Assembly: GCF_002929375.1 (NCBI RefSeq)
Contig: NZ_PJIP01000001.1
Span: 372,001-436,000 of the forward strand
Direction: 5' to 3'
DNA from: Arthrobacter sp. DWC3
Lineage (GTDB): Bacteria; Actinomycetota; Actinomycetes; Actinomycetales; Micrococcaceae
Length of the DNA: 64,000 bases
This document shows, in pieces, positions 44,981-53,638 of this stretch (positions within the stretch are counted from its first letter, which is position 1; each line of letters begins with the position of its first letter). The translations under genes and the position numbers were made by a program. The notes under the pieces were generated by a model that was not told the origin of the DNA, did no database searches, and saw only the letters and a list, made by a program, of their open reading frames with translations.

Positions 44981-47626
44981 ATGACGCGAGGCCGGTTGAG
45001 GGTGTTCCTGGGAGCGGCCCCCGGCGTGGGCAAGACCTACGCGATGCTCGAGGAGGGCCGCCGCCTCCGCACCGAGGGGCGCGACGTCGTCGTCGCCATC
45101 GTCGAGACGCACGGCCGGGCCGCCACGGAGGCCATGACCGACGGACTCGAGGTGGTGCCGCGCCGCGCCGAGGACCACCGCGGGGTGCACCTGACCGACC
45201 TGGACCTCGAGGCCGTGCTGGCCCGGGCGCCCGAGGTGGCACTGGTGGACGAACTCGCCCACACCAACGCCCCGGGGACGGCCCACGACAAGCGGTGGCA
45301 GGACGTCGAGGCACTGCTCGATGCCGGGATCGACGTCATGTCCACGGTGAACGTGCAGCACATCGAATCCCTGAACGACGTCGTGGAACGCATCACCGGG
45401 GTGCCGCACCGGGAGACCATCCCGGACGAGGTGCTGCGCCGGGCCGACCAGGTGGAGGTGGTGGACCTCGCACCGGAGGCTCTGCGCGGCCGCCTCGCCG
45501 AGGGGAGCGTGTACCCGTCGGGGCGGATCGACGCGGCGCTGTCCAACTACTTCCGGGTGGGCAACCTCACCGCACTGCGCGAGCTGGCGCTCCTGTGGCT
45601 CGCGGACGAGGTGGACAGCGCCCTCCAGCGCTACCGCGCCGAGCAGGGCATCGACGACAAGTGGGAGGCGCGCGAGCGCGTGGTCGTCGCCCTCACCGGA
45701 GGACCGGAAGGGCGCACGCTGCTGCGCCGTGGCGCCCGCATCGCGTCGCGGTCCGCCGGCGGGCAGCTCCTCGCGGTGCACGTCACCAACCAGGACGGCC
45801 TGCGCGACGCCGATCCGGCCGAACTCGCGGCGCAGCGGGCCCTCGTGCGGAAGCTCGGCGGGACCTACCACGAGGTGGTGGGCGACCAGACGCCCACGGC
45901 CCTCGTCGACTTCGCCAAGGGCGCCAACGCCAGCCAGCTCGTCATCGGCGTGAGCCGCCGCTCGCGCCTCGCGGCCCTCCTGACCGGGCCCGGCATCGGC
46001 GCCACCGTGATCCGCGAGTCCGGCGAGATCGACGTGCACATCGTCAACCACGCCTCCGCCGGGCGCCGGTTCGCCCTCCCGCACGCGGGAGGGGCGCTGT
46101 CCTGGCGGCGCCGCCTACTGGGAGCCGTCGTCGCCCTGGTGGGCGGCCCGCTGCTGACCTGGGTGCTCACCGCCTTCCGCAGCGAGGAGTCGATCACGGG
46201 GGACGTCCTCAGCTACCAGCTGCTGGTGATCGTCGTCGCCCTGATCGGCGGCATCTGGCCCGCGCTGTTCGCCGCCGTGCTGTCCGGGCTGACGCTGGAC
46301 TTCTTCTTCATCGACCCGGTGCGCACCCTGACCATCGGCGAGCCGGCGCACTTCGCGGCACTCGGCCTCTACATCGTCAACGCGGTGCTCGTCAGCTACG
46401 TGGTGGACCAGGCCGCCCGGCGCACCCGGGCTGCCTCGCGCTCCGCCGCCGAGTCCGAACTGCTCGCCACCATCGCCGGTGGGGTGCTCCGCGGCCAGGA
46501 CACACTGCACGCGCTCGTGGCCCGCACGCGCGAGGCGTTCGGCCTGGACACCGCACGCCTGCGCGCACCCGACGGCTCGCTCCTGTGCGAGGACGCCCCA
46601 CCGGCGCTGACGCGTGCTTCGCCGTCGTCCTCCGCGCTGCGGGTGGGCGGGGAGAACCCGGCCTCAGCCGCGGAACGGCCCGCAGGGCAGGATCCGGAAC
46701 CCCCCGGGGTGCGACCCGGCGGGCGCGGCCCGGCGCCGGACCCGGTGAGCATCCCCGTGGGGGAGCGGGGCGTGCTCGAGCTCGAGGGCCGCACGCTCGA
46801 AGCCGCCGACCGGCGCCTGCTCGCGGTCATCACGGCGCAGATCGACGCCGCGCTCGAGTACCGCGATCTGTCGCGGGCCGCGAGCGAGGTGGGACCGCTC
46901 GCCGAGGCGGACCGCGTCCGCACGGCGCTGCTCGCCGCCGTCGGGCACGACCTCCGCCGGCCCCTCACCGCCGCGACCACCGCGGTCACGAGCCTGAGGT
47001 CCGCGGACCTCACCTTCTCCCCCGAGGAGCAGGACGCCCTCCTGGAGACCGCGGAGCAGAGCCTCGGCACCCTCGCCGACCTCGTCACGGACCTGCTGGA
47101 CGCCAGCCGCATCCAGGCCGGGGTGCTCGGCGTGGTGCTGGAACCCCTCCGGCCCGAGGACGTCATCCTGCCCGCGCTCGAGGAGCTGGACCTCGGCCCC
47201 GGCGACATCGAGCTGGAACTGCCCGCCGAGTCGCCGCTGCTGCTCGCCGACGCCGTGCTGCTGCAGCGCGTGCTCGTGAACCTGCTCTCCAATGCCGCCC
47301 GCCATGCCGGGGGCGCCGTGCCGCCCGTGCTGTCGGTCAGTGACTTCGGGGGCCGCGCCGAACTGCGCATCATCGACCGCGGGCCCGGTATCCCCGACGG
47401 CCGGAAGGACCAGGTGCTCCTGCCCTTCCAGCGGCTCGGCGACATCGACAACGACACCGGGCTCGGCCTCGGGATGGCGCTCGCGCGCGGTTTCGTGGAG
47501 GGGATGGGAGGCCGCCTGACCCTCGAGGACACGCCGGGCGGTGGGCTGACGTCCGTGGTGTCGCTGCCGCACGCGCCGCAGTCCGACGCCGCGCTGCTCA
47601 GCGGGGACAGCGTGGGTGCCGCATGA
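44981..47626 (+). CDS. kdpD: Sensor histidine kinase KdpD
   Basis: Sensor for K+ limitation and turgor, 881 residues. The N-terminal KdpD domain has Walker A FLGAAPGVGKTYAM at residues 9-22 and VALVDELAHTNAPG; a universal-stress-protein-like domain follows near 225-345. Four membrane helices lie near 378-480. Next come a GAF-like part, the H-box VGHDLRRPLTAATTAV near 650, N-box LVNLLSNAARHAGG and G-boxes DRGPGIPDG and GLGLGMAL. In other species the stress-like domain binds c-di-AMP; whether that holds here is unknown. Confidence 0.95.
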   Translation: MTRGRLRVFLGAAPGVGKTYAMLEEGRRLRTEGRDVVVAIVETHGRAATEAMTDGLEVVPRRAEDHRGVHLTDLDLEAVLARAPEVALVDELAHTNAPGTAHDKRWQDVEALLDAGIDVMSTVNVQHIESLNDVVERITGVPHRETIPDEVLRRADQVEVVDLAPEALRGRLAEGSVYPSGRIDAALSNYFRVGNLTALRELALLWLADEVDSALQRYRAEQGIDDKWEARERVVVALTGGPEGRTLLRRGARIASRSAGGQLLAVHVTNQDGLRDADPAELAAQRALVRKLGGTYHEVVGDQTPTALVDFAKGANASQLVIGVSRRSRLAALLTGPGIGATVIRESGEIDVHIVNHASAGRRFALPHAGGALSWRRRLLGAVVALVGGPLLTWVLTAFRSEESITGDVLSYQLLVIVVALIGGIWPALFAAVLSGLTLDFFFIDPVRTLTIGEPAHFAALGLYIVNAVLVSYVVDQAARRTRAASRSAAESELLATIAGGVLRGQDTLHALVARTREAFGLDTARLRAPDGSLLCEDAPPALTRASPSSSALRVGGENPASAAERPAGQDPEPPGVRPGGRGPAPDPVSIPVGERGVLELEGRTLEAADRRLLAVITAQIDAALEYRDLSRAASEVGPLAEADRVRTALLAAVGHDLRRPLTAATTAVTSLRSADLTFSPEEQDALLETAEQSLGTLADLVTDLLDASRIQAGVLGVVLEPLRPEDVILPALEELDLGPGDIELELPAESPLLLADAVLLQRVLVNLLSNAARHAGGAVPPVLSVSDFGGRAELRIIDRGPGIPDGRKDQVLLPFQRLGDIDNDTGLGLGMALARGFVEGMGGRLTLEDTPGGGLTSVVSLPHAPQSDAALLSGDSVGAA

Positions 47627-48303
47627 AGGTCCTCATCGCCGACGACGACCCGCAGATCCTGCGCGCGCTCAGCATCACGTTCACGGCGTCGGACTACGAC
47701 GTCGTCACGGCGGGCGACGGCGCGGCCGCCCTCCGCAGGGCCGCGGAACACCACCCCGACATCGTGGTGCTGGACCTCGGGATGCCGCACCTCGGCGGGA
47801 TCGACGTCATCCACGGGCTGCGCGGCTGGAGTTCCGTGCCGATCCTCGTGATCTCGGGCCGGATGGACTCGATCGACAAGGTCCAGGCCCTCGACGCCGG
47901 AGCGGACGACTACGTCACGAAGCCGTTCCTCACCGACGAGCTGCTCGCCCGGGTGCGGGCCCTCACGCGGCGGCGGCTGCCCGTCCGGGAGGAGGCCGGC
48001 GCGGCCTTCGGGGACGTGCGCGTGGACCTCGTGGCGAAGTCCGTGGTCCGGACCACCGACGGAGCCGACATCCACCTCACCCGGACCGAGTGGCGGCTGC
48101 TGGAGACGCTCATGCTCAACGCGGGGCGCCTCGTGCCCCAGGAGATCCTGCTGACCGAGGTGTGGGGACCGCAGCACGTCAGCGACTCCGGCTACCTCCG
48201 CCTGTACATCCGGCAGTTGCGGAAGAAGCTGGAGCGCGACCCGGGATCGCCCCGGCACCTGCTGACCGAGGCCGGGATGGGCTATCGGTTCGTGCCGGGG
48301 TGA
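47623..48303 (+). CDS. kdpE: Response regulator KdpE
   Basis: OmpR-family activator of the kdp operon, 226 residues. The receiver has acidic residues Asp7-Asp9, phosphorylation Asp51 (VVLDLGMP) and a conserved lysine in TKPFLTDEL. The winged-helix output follows near 130-226 (LTRTEWRLLETLMLNAGRLV, SGYLRLYIRQLRKKLE). The start overlaps the kdpD stop by ATGA. Confidence 0.95.
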   Translation: MKVLIADDDPQILRALSITFTASDYDVVTAGDGAAALRRAAEHHPDIVVLDLGMPHLGGIDVIHGLRGWSSVPILVISGRMDSIDKVQALDAGADDYVTKPFLTDELLARVRALTRRRLPVREEAGAAFGDVRVDLVAKSVVRTTDGADIHLTRTEWRLLETLMLNAGRLVPQEILLTEVWGPQHVSDSGYLRLYIRQLRKKLERDPGSPRHLLTEAGMGYRFVPG

Positions 48304-48316
48304 CCCCGGGGCCGGG

Positions 48317-50614
48317 TCAGGCGAAGTGCCTGGGCAGCGTCGCCTGGTGTGCTTCGCGCAGCACGCCCAGGGGCAGGGTGAAGTGGCCCTGCACATCGAG
48401 TGCCCCGTTCTCCGTGTCCACCACGCCGATACGCATGGTGGGGAAGTTCCGCGCCGTGCACATGTCGTTGAAGCGCACCTCCTCCGAGCGGGGGACGCTC
48501 ACGACGGCGCGTGCCTGGCTCTCGCTGAACAGGGCGGTGAACGCATCGATGCCGTCGCGCTCGCACACCTCGTCGAGGCCGATCCGCGCGCCCACGCCGA
48601 AGCGCAGCGCCATCTCGCTGAGGCCCGCCGCGAGCCCGCCCTCGGAGAGGTCGTGCGCGGCGTCGATCATGCCGTCGCGCGAGCAGTTCACGAGGATCGC
48701 GGCGAGGGTCTTCTCCGCGGCGAGGTCCAGCGCCGGAGGCTGTCCGCCGAGGTGGCCGCGCAGGTTGGCCCACTCCGAGCCGTCCAGCTCGTCCGCCGTC
48801 GTCCCCAGCAGGTAGATGGCCTGGCCGTCCTCACGCCAGCCCGACGGCGTGCGCCGCGCGACGTCGTCGAACACGCCGAGCACGCCGACCACCGGGGTGG
48901 GGTGGATGGCGACGCCGCCGGTCTGGTTGTAGAGCGACACGTTGCCGCCGGTCACCGGCACGCCGAGTTCCTGGCAGGCGTCCGCGAGGCCTCGCACGGT
49001 CTCGGCGAACTGCCACATGACCTCGGGGTCCTCGGGGGAGCCGAAGTTCAGGCAGTCGGTGACGGCGAGCGGCACGGCGCCCGACGTCGCCACGTTGCGG
49101 TAGGCCTCGGCGAGCGCCAGGCGCGCACCCTCGTACGGGTCGAGGTACGAGTACCGCCCGTTGGCGTCCGTGGAGATCGCGACGCCGAGGCCGGTCTCCT
49201 CGTCCACGCGGACCACGCCGGCGTCGTCGGGCATGGCGAGCGCGGTGTTGCCCTGGACGTAGCGGTCGTACTGGTCGGTCACCCAGTCCTTCGCGCACAT
49301 GTTCGGGGAGGCCATGAGCTCGAGGACGGCCTCGCGCAGGTCGGCGGGACGCCCGGCGGCAGCGGACCCGGTGAAGGCGTCCGCCTGGACGCCGTCCAGC
49401 CACACGGGGCGGGAGTAGGGGCGCTCGTAGACGGGGCCTTCGTGGGCGACCGTGCGGGGGTCGACGTCGACGATCTTCTCGCCGTCCCACTCGATGATGA
49501 GGCGGCCCGTGTCGGTGACCTCGCCGAGCCAGGAGTACTCCACGGCCCACTTGTCCATGATGGCCTCGAACGCCGCCATGTTCTCGGGCGTCACCACGGC
49601 CATCATGCGTTCCTGCGACTCCGACATGAGGATCTCGCCGGGGGTCAGGGACGGATCGCGCAGCAGCACGTTGGTGAGTTCCACGTGCATACCGCCGTCG
49701 CCGTTGGAGGCGAGCTCCGACGTCGCGCAGGAGATGCCCGCGGCGCCGAGGTCCTGGATGCCCTCGACCACGGAGGCCTTGAACAGCTCGAGGCAGCACT
49801 CGATGAGCACCTTCTCGGCGAACGGGTCGCCCACCTGGACGGCGGGGCGCTTGGAGGGCTTCGAGGAGTCGAAGGACTCCGAGGCGAGCACCGAGGCGCC
49901 GCCGATCCCGTCGCCGCCGGTGCGGGCGCCGAAGAGGACCACCTTGTTGCCGGCACCGGAGGCGTTGGCGAGGCGGATGTCCTCGTGCCGCAGCACGCCC
50001 ACGGCGAGGGCGTTGACCAGCGGGTTGCCCTGGTAGACGGAGTCGAAGACCACCTCGCCGCCGATGTTCGGCAGTCCGAGGGAGTTGCCGTAGCCGCCGA
50101 TGCCCGCGACGATCCCGTGCACGAGGCGCGCGGTGTCGGGGTGGTCGATCGCGCCGAAACGGAGGGGGTCCATGACCGCGACCGGGCGGGCACCCATCGA
50201 GATGATGTCGCGGACGATCCCGCCGACGCCGGTCGCCGCGCCCTGGTAGGGCTCCACGAACGAGGGGTGGTTGTGGCTCTCCACCTTGAAGGTCACGGCC
50301 CAGCCGTCACCGATGTCGACCACGCCGGCGTTCTCGCCGATGCCCACGAGCAGGTGCTCCTTCATGGCGTCGGTGACCTTCTCGCCGAACTGCCGCAGGT
50401 GCACCTTGGAGGACTTGTAGGAGCAGTGCTCGCTCCACATCACCGAGTACATGGCGAGCTCGGCGCCGGTGGGACGGCGCCCGAGGATCTCCTCGACGCG
50501 CTGGTACTCGTTCTCCTTGAGGCCGAGCTCGGCCCAGGGGAGCGACTGCCCGGGGGTGGTCTCCGCGTTCGCCACCGTGTCGATGTTGAACTTCCGCGTG
50601 GTCTCCGCAGTCAT
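48317..50614 (-). CDS. purL: Phosphoribosylformylglycinamidine synthase subunit II
   Basis: Large subunit of the fourth step of purine synthesis, turning FGAR to FGAM with ATP and ammonia from PurQ. Its 765 residues match the small-type PurL that needs PurS and PurQ. Visible motifs include [15 protein letters not shown] near 57, [46 protein letters not shown], and the C-terminal [17 protein letters not shown]. It is last in the purS-purQ-purL operon and converges on kdpE. Confidence 0.97.
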   Translation of the reverse strand: MTAETTRKFNIDTVANAETTPGQSLPWAELGLKENEYQRVEEILGRRPTGAELAMYSVMWSEHCSYKSSKVHLRQFGEKVTDAMKEHLLVGIGENAGVVDIGDGWAVTFKVESHNHPSFVEPYQGAATGVGGIVRDIISMGARPVAVMDPLRFGAIDHPDTARLVHGIVAGIGGYGNSLGLPNIGGEVVFDSVYQGNPLVNALAVGVLRHEDIRLANASGAGNKVVLFGARTGGDGIGGASVLASESFDSSKPSKRPAVQVGDPFAEKVLIECCLELFKASVVEGIQDLGAAGISCATSELASNGDGGMHVELTNVLLRDPSLTPGEILMSESQERMMAVVTPENMAAFEAIMDKWAVEYSWLGEVTDTGRLIIEWDGEKIVDVDPRTVAHEGPVYERPYSRPVWLDGVQADAFTGSAAAGRPADLREAVLELMASPNMCAKDWVTDQYDRYVQGNTALAMPDDAGVVRVDEETGLGVAISTDANGRYSYLDPYEGARLALAEAYRNVATSGAVPLAVTDCLNFGSPEDPEVMWQFAETVRGLADACQELGVPVTGGNVSLYNQTGGVAIHPTPVVGVLGVFDDVARRTPSGWREDGQAIYLLGTTADELDGSEWANLRGHLGGQPPALDLAAEKTLAAILVNCSRDGMIDAAHDLSEGGLAAGLSEMALRFGVGARIGLDEVCERDGIDAFTALFSESQARAVVSVPRSEEVRFNDMCTARNFPTMRIGVVDTENGALDVQGHFTLPLGVLREAHQATLPRHFA

Positions 50615-51403
50615 TTAGCCCACCAGTTTCTTGAGTACCGAGGTGAAGATGCCGAGCCCGTCCGTGCCTCCGCGCACGTCCACGGCGCCGCGCGCGGAGG
50701 AGTCGGGGCCGAAGCCCGCCTCGACTGCGTGCTCGGGGTGCGGCATGAGTCCGACGACGTTGCCCGCCGCGTTCGAGATACCGGCGATGTCGCGGCGCGA
50801 GCCGTTGGGGTTGCCGTCCACGTAGCGGAAGACCACGCGGCCCTCGCCCTCGAGCTCGTCGAGGGTGCGGTTGTCGGCGACGAACTGCCCGTCCTGGTTC
50901 TTGAGCGGGATGACGAGTTCCTCGCCCTCCGCGTACTCCGAGGTCCAGGACGTGCCGGCGTTCTCGACGCGCAGGCGCTGGTCGCGGCAGAGGAAGTGCA
51001 GGGAGTTGTTCTTGATCATCGACCCGGGCAGCAGGTGCGCCTCGGTGAGGACCTGGAACCCGTTGCAGATGCCGAGGACGGGGAGGGCGTCCGCGCCGCC
51101 CGAGGCGGCCGCCGTGATCTGTTCCATGAGCGGGGCGAACCGGGAGATGGCGCCGGCGCGCAGGTAGTCGCCGTACGAGAAGCCGCCGGGGATGATGACG
51201 GCGTCGACGCCCTGCAGGTCGTGGTCGCCGTGCCAGAGCTGGACGGCGCTGCCGCCGGCGAGCCGCACGGCACGGGCGGCGTCGCGGTCGTCGAGCGTGC
51301 CGGGGAACGTGACGACGCCGACGGTGACGCCGTCGAGCGGGCTGCTCCCGTCGTCCGAGGCGAGCGGCTGGGGTCCGCCGATCAGGGGGGTCTCGATGCT
51401 CAC
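50615..51403 (-). CDS. purQ: Phosphoribosylformylglycinamidine synthase subunit I (glutaminase)
   Basis: Glutamine amidotransferase that supplies ammonia to PurL, 262 residues. The class I triad has its cysteine in [11 protein letters not shown], with HPEHAVEA near the end giving His and Glu. An N-terminal tail of about 25 residues before [17 protein letters not shown] is longer than usual. GTG at 51403 overlaps the purS stop; the purL ATG is directly next to its own stop. Confidence 0.95.
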   Translation of the reverse strand: MSIETPLIGGPQPLASDDGSSPLDGVTVGVVTFPGTLDDRDAARAVRLAGGSAVQLWHGDHDLQGVDAVIIPGGFSYGDYLRAGAISRFAPLMEQITAAASGGADALPVLGICNGFQVLTEAHLLPGSMIKNNSLHFLCRDQRLRVENAGTSWTSEYAEGEELVIPLKNQDGQFVADNRTLDELEGEGRVVFRYVDGNPNGSRRDIAGISNAAGNVVGLMPHPEHAVEAGFGPDSSARGAVDVRGGTDGLGIFTSVLKKLVG

Positions 51404-51660
51404 TGGTCGTCCTCCTCGAGAACCTCCACGCGGGTGACGTCCTCGATGACGGGGTTGGAGAGCAACGTGGCGGCGGCGTGGCGGGCCTGCTCGAGGAGCT
51501 CGTCGGTGACCTCACCGTCCACGGTGAGTTCGAACCGCTTGCCCTGGCGGACGCCGGCGAAACCGGTGAGGCCGATCCGGGGGAGTGCCCCTGCGATCGC
51601 CTTACCCTGCGGGTCGAGGATCTCGGGCTTGGGCATGACGTCGACAACAATCCGGGGCAT
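51400..51660 (-). CDS. purS: Phosphoribosylformylglycinamidine synthase subunit PurS
   Basis: Small bridging subunit of the PurSQL complex, 86 residues, normal length. The sequence [20 protein letters not shown], then [17 protein letters not shown] and [12 protein letters not shown], fits PurS. AGGAG lies before the ATG at 51660. A TAGACT -10-like box on the minus strand (51771-51776) about 110 bases upstream may start the operon. Confidence 0.95.
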   Translation of the reverse strand: MPRIVVDVMPKPEILDPQGKAIAGALPRIGLTGFAGVRQGKRFELTVDGEVTDELLEQARHAAATLLSNPVIEDVTRVEVLEEDDQ

Positions 51661-51828
51661 CCGGCAACTCCTGTGAGTGAGCAGTGGGTAAGCAGTAGCC
51701 CGGGAGTGCCGTCTCACGCCGTGTCTGGACCGTTCGGGTCGACACCGGCGCTCCGCGAGCTTGCGCATCCAGTCTACCGGGGTTTTACCGGGCGCCCGTG
51801 CCCGCGGGAACCTCGGACCGTATTCCCC

Positions 51829-52440
51829 CTACTGCGCCCCGGGTGTCCCCAGGAGGTCGCGTGCCCTGTCCCAGCGGGAGATCTCGCAGCCGTCGGTGAG
51901 GGCGAAGGACGCCAGGACGGACGTGCCGTTGAACTCGCCGGTGATGCTCGCGGTCTGTGGCCCGGCGTACTGCTGCGTGCAGATGACGTCCTTGTTCGGC
52001 TGTGCCGTGAAGAACGCCGTGCCGAGCCGGGCGAGGGCCGCGCAGGCCGCCTCGGCGCCCGGCAGGGTCGAGGCGGGGCCGGGTACGCCGTCCACGCACT
52101 CGAGGACGTACTGCACGGGCGCCGCACCGGCGTCCTGCTGGATCGAGATGGTGAGCAGCGCGTTGTCCGCGGCGGCGGGCGTCGAGGGTGCGTCGGTCGG
52201 GGCGGCGGGCGGCGTCGACCGCGGCGTCGAGGGCGTCGGGCCGCCGTCGGCCGTGGGGGTTCCGGTGGACGAGGGCTGGGGGGTGGAGGACTGCACGGCG
52301 GTTTCCTGATCTGTCGGTTCGGCCGCCGGTCCGCCCTGGGTGCAGGCCGACAGGGCGAGGGTGAGGGCCGCGAGGGGGAGTGCGAGGCGCGCGACGGCGC
52401 GGCGCGGTCGACGTCCGGTGGGCGTCGGGTCGGTGGTCAT
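51829..52440 (-). CDS. Subtilisin-inhibitor-like (SSI family) lipoprotein
   Basis: Predicted lipid-anchored protease inhibitor of 203 residues. A lipoprotein signal peptide ends LALSACTQG, followed by a Pro/Thr/Ser-rich linker to about residue 90 and an SSI-like domain. The domain keeps the family's four-cysteine plan: VLECVDG, AEAACAALARL, VICTQQYAGPQ and ALTDGCEISRWD, with the GEFNGTSVLASF strand. The reactive loop matches the family less clearly. A large secreted subtilase is encoded 1.2 kb away. Confidence 0.75.
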   Translation of the reverse strand: MTTDPTPTGRRPRRAVARLALPLAALTLALSACTQGGPAAEPTDQETAVQSSTPQPSSTGTPTADGGPTPSTPRSTPPAAPTDAPSTPAAADNALLTISIQQDAGAAPVQYVLECVDGVPGPASTLPGAEAACAALARLGTAFFTAQPNKDVICTQQYAGPQTASITGEFNGTSVLASFALTDGCEISRWDRARDLLGTPGAQ

Positions 52441-52538
52441 CGGTCAGGTCCCCTTCGGCTGGCTTCCCAGCGTAGTCGCTGGTGGAAGCACAACGAAGGA
52501 CGACGGCGGGGAGTCCCGCCGGTGTCCCGCGTCCGCCG

Positions 52539-53420
52539 TCAGGTGAGGTCCAGGGCCCGCTCGAGGTCCTGGAGGAGCGTGACCCGGAGCGCCTGGGACT
52601 CCTCCGCGAAGCCGCGCTGCAGGCGCACGTACTCCGCCTTGCCCTCGGGCGTCTCGATCCTGATCGGCGTGTAGCCCCAGGCGTCGAGATCGTACGGCGA
52701 GGCCCGCATGTCCATGGTGCGGATGCGCCAGGACAGCTCGAAGCAGTCCATCACGAGCTCGCTCGGCAGCAGGGGCGTGAGCTTGTACGCCCACTTGTAC
52801 AGGTCCATGTTCGCGTGGAGGCAGCCCGGCTGCTCGAGGTCGCGCTGGGTCTCGCGGGTGGGCGCGTGCTCGTTGAGGGGCACGGCTTCCGGCGTGTAGA
52901 AGCGGAAGGCGTCGAAGTGGGTGCAGCGGATGCGCGAGGAGTCGACGACGTCGTCCGTCCCGCCCGCGCCCAGGCGCAGCTCGAGGTACTCGTGCCGTAC
53001 GCCGTTGACGGACGACCGGTAGGCCATGGCCCACTCGTGGAGCCCGAAGCAGCCGAACTGCGCCGGCCGCGCCGCGGTGCGGCCGAGGATCAGCCGGGCG
53101 AAATCGATGGCGTCGCGCCGTTCCGCGATGAACCGTCCGACGTCCACGCGGACGCCGTCGTCGGCGGTGTAGTACCTCCAGTCGCCACGCTCCGCTGCCG
53201 CCGGTCCCATGAGGACCACGCCGGCTCCGGGGTGCCAGCGCAGGAGCCGGCCCGGCTTCTGGTTGTAGTAGGTGAAGAGGAAGTCCTCCACGGGATGCTT
53301 CGCCCCGCGCGACCGTCGCTCCAGGTAGGGATCCGAGAAGCGGGACACCCGCTCCTGGTGCGCCCGCTCGCGCTCCTGCCACTCGGCCTCGGGGAGGCGG
53401 GTCAGGAGGCCGGCGTGCAT
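52539..53420 (-). CDS. Protein annotated in relatives as 3-methyladenine DNA glycosylase
   Basis: A 293-residue cytosolic protein common in actinobacteria and carried in databases under the glycosylase name. I see no helix-hairpin-helix of the AlkA/Tag kind, so the function should be treated as unproven. Conserved parts are FLFTYYNQKPGRLLRWHPG, FGCFGLHEWAMAYR, RCTHFDAFRFYTPEA, and CLHANMDLYKWAYKLTPLLPS. A GATAAT box 6 bases before the ATG suggests a leaderless mRNA. Confidence 0.75.
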   Translation of the reverse strand: MHAGLLTRLPEAEWQERERAHQERVSRFSDPYLERRSRGAKHPVEDFLFTYYNQKPGRLLRWHPGAGVVLMGPAAAERGDWRYYTADDGVRVDVGRFIAERRDAIDFARLILGRTAARPAQFGCFGLHEWAMAYRSSVNGVRHEYLELRLGAGGTDDVVDSSRIRCTHFDAFRFYTPEAVPLNEHAPTRETQRDLEQPGCLHANMDLYKWAYKLTPLLPSELVMDCFELSWRIRTMDMRASPYDLDAWGYTPIRIETPEGKAEYVRLQRGFAEESQALRVTLLQDLERALDLT

Positions 53421-53426
53421 TGTTCC

Positions 53427-53432
53427 ATTATC
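53427..53432 (-). promoter_or_regulatory. Candidate -10 box for the gene at 52539-53420
   Basis: GATAAT on the minus strand ends 6 bases upstream of the ATG at 53420, with no ribosome binding site between. Confidence 0.5.
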
Positions 53433-53537
53433 ACCCCGGCCCCGGCAGGTCCATGGTCTGTGTGAATTCTGGGAAACATGCCCGCGGCGGTCTGGCGGGA
53501 GTGTGTTGCCTCAGGTAAGTTGTGACTGCTGTGGCGG

Positions 53538-53555
53538 TTGTGATTGCGATCACAA
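53538..53555. promoter_or_regulatory. CRP-like palindrome upstream of the subtilase gene
   Basis: TTGTGATTGCGATCACAA is a perfect 18-base palindrome that matches the TGTGA-N6-TCACA consensus of the CRP/GlxR family exactly. It lies about 85 bases upstream of the protease ATG. Confidence 0.65.
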
Positions 53556-53638
53556 GTGGGGGGTCCTGTCCAGGAGTCCACGGCATAGGGGTGACGGCCA
53601 CGGCCGGCCCGCACTTTCACGAGAGGCACTACCTTCCA

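Noticed and set aside
48303-48317. Terminator between kdpE and purL
   Set aside because: Only a 13-base gap with a short GC stem; not enough to support a call.
48326-51676. 1116-residue open frame on the plus strand across purL, purQ and purS
   Set aside because: Antisense shadow caused by high GC; the three minus-strand genes have full family motifs and tight operon spacing, and the shadow has none.
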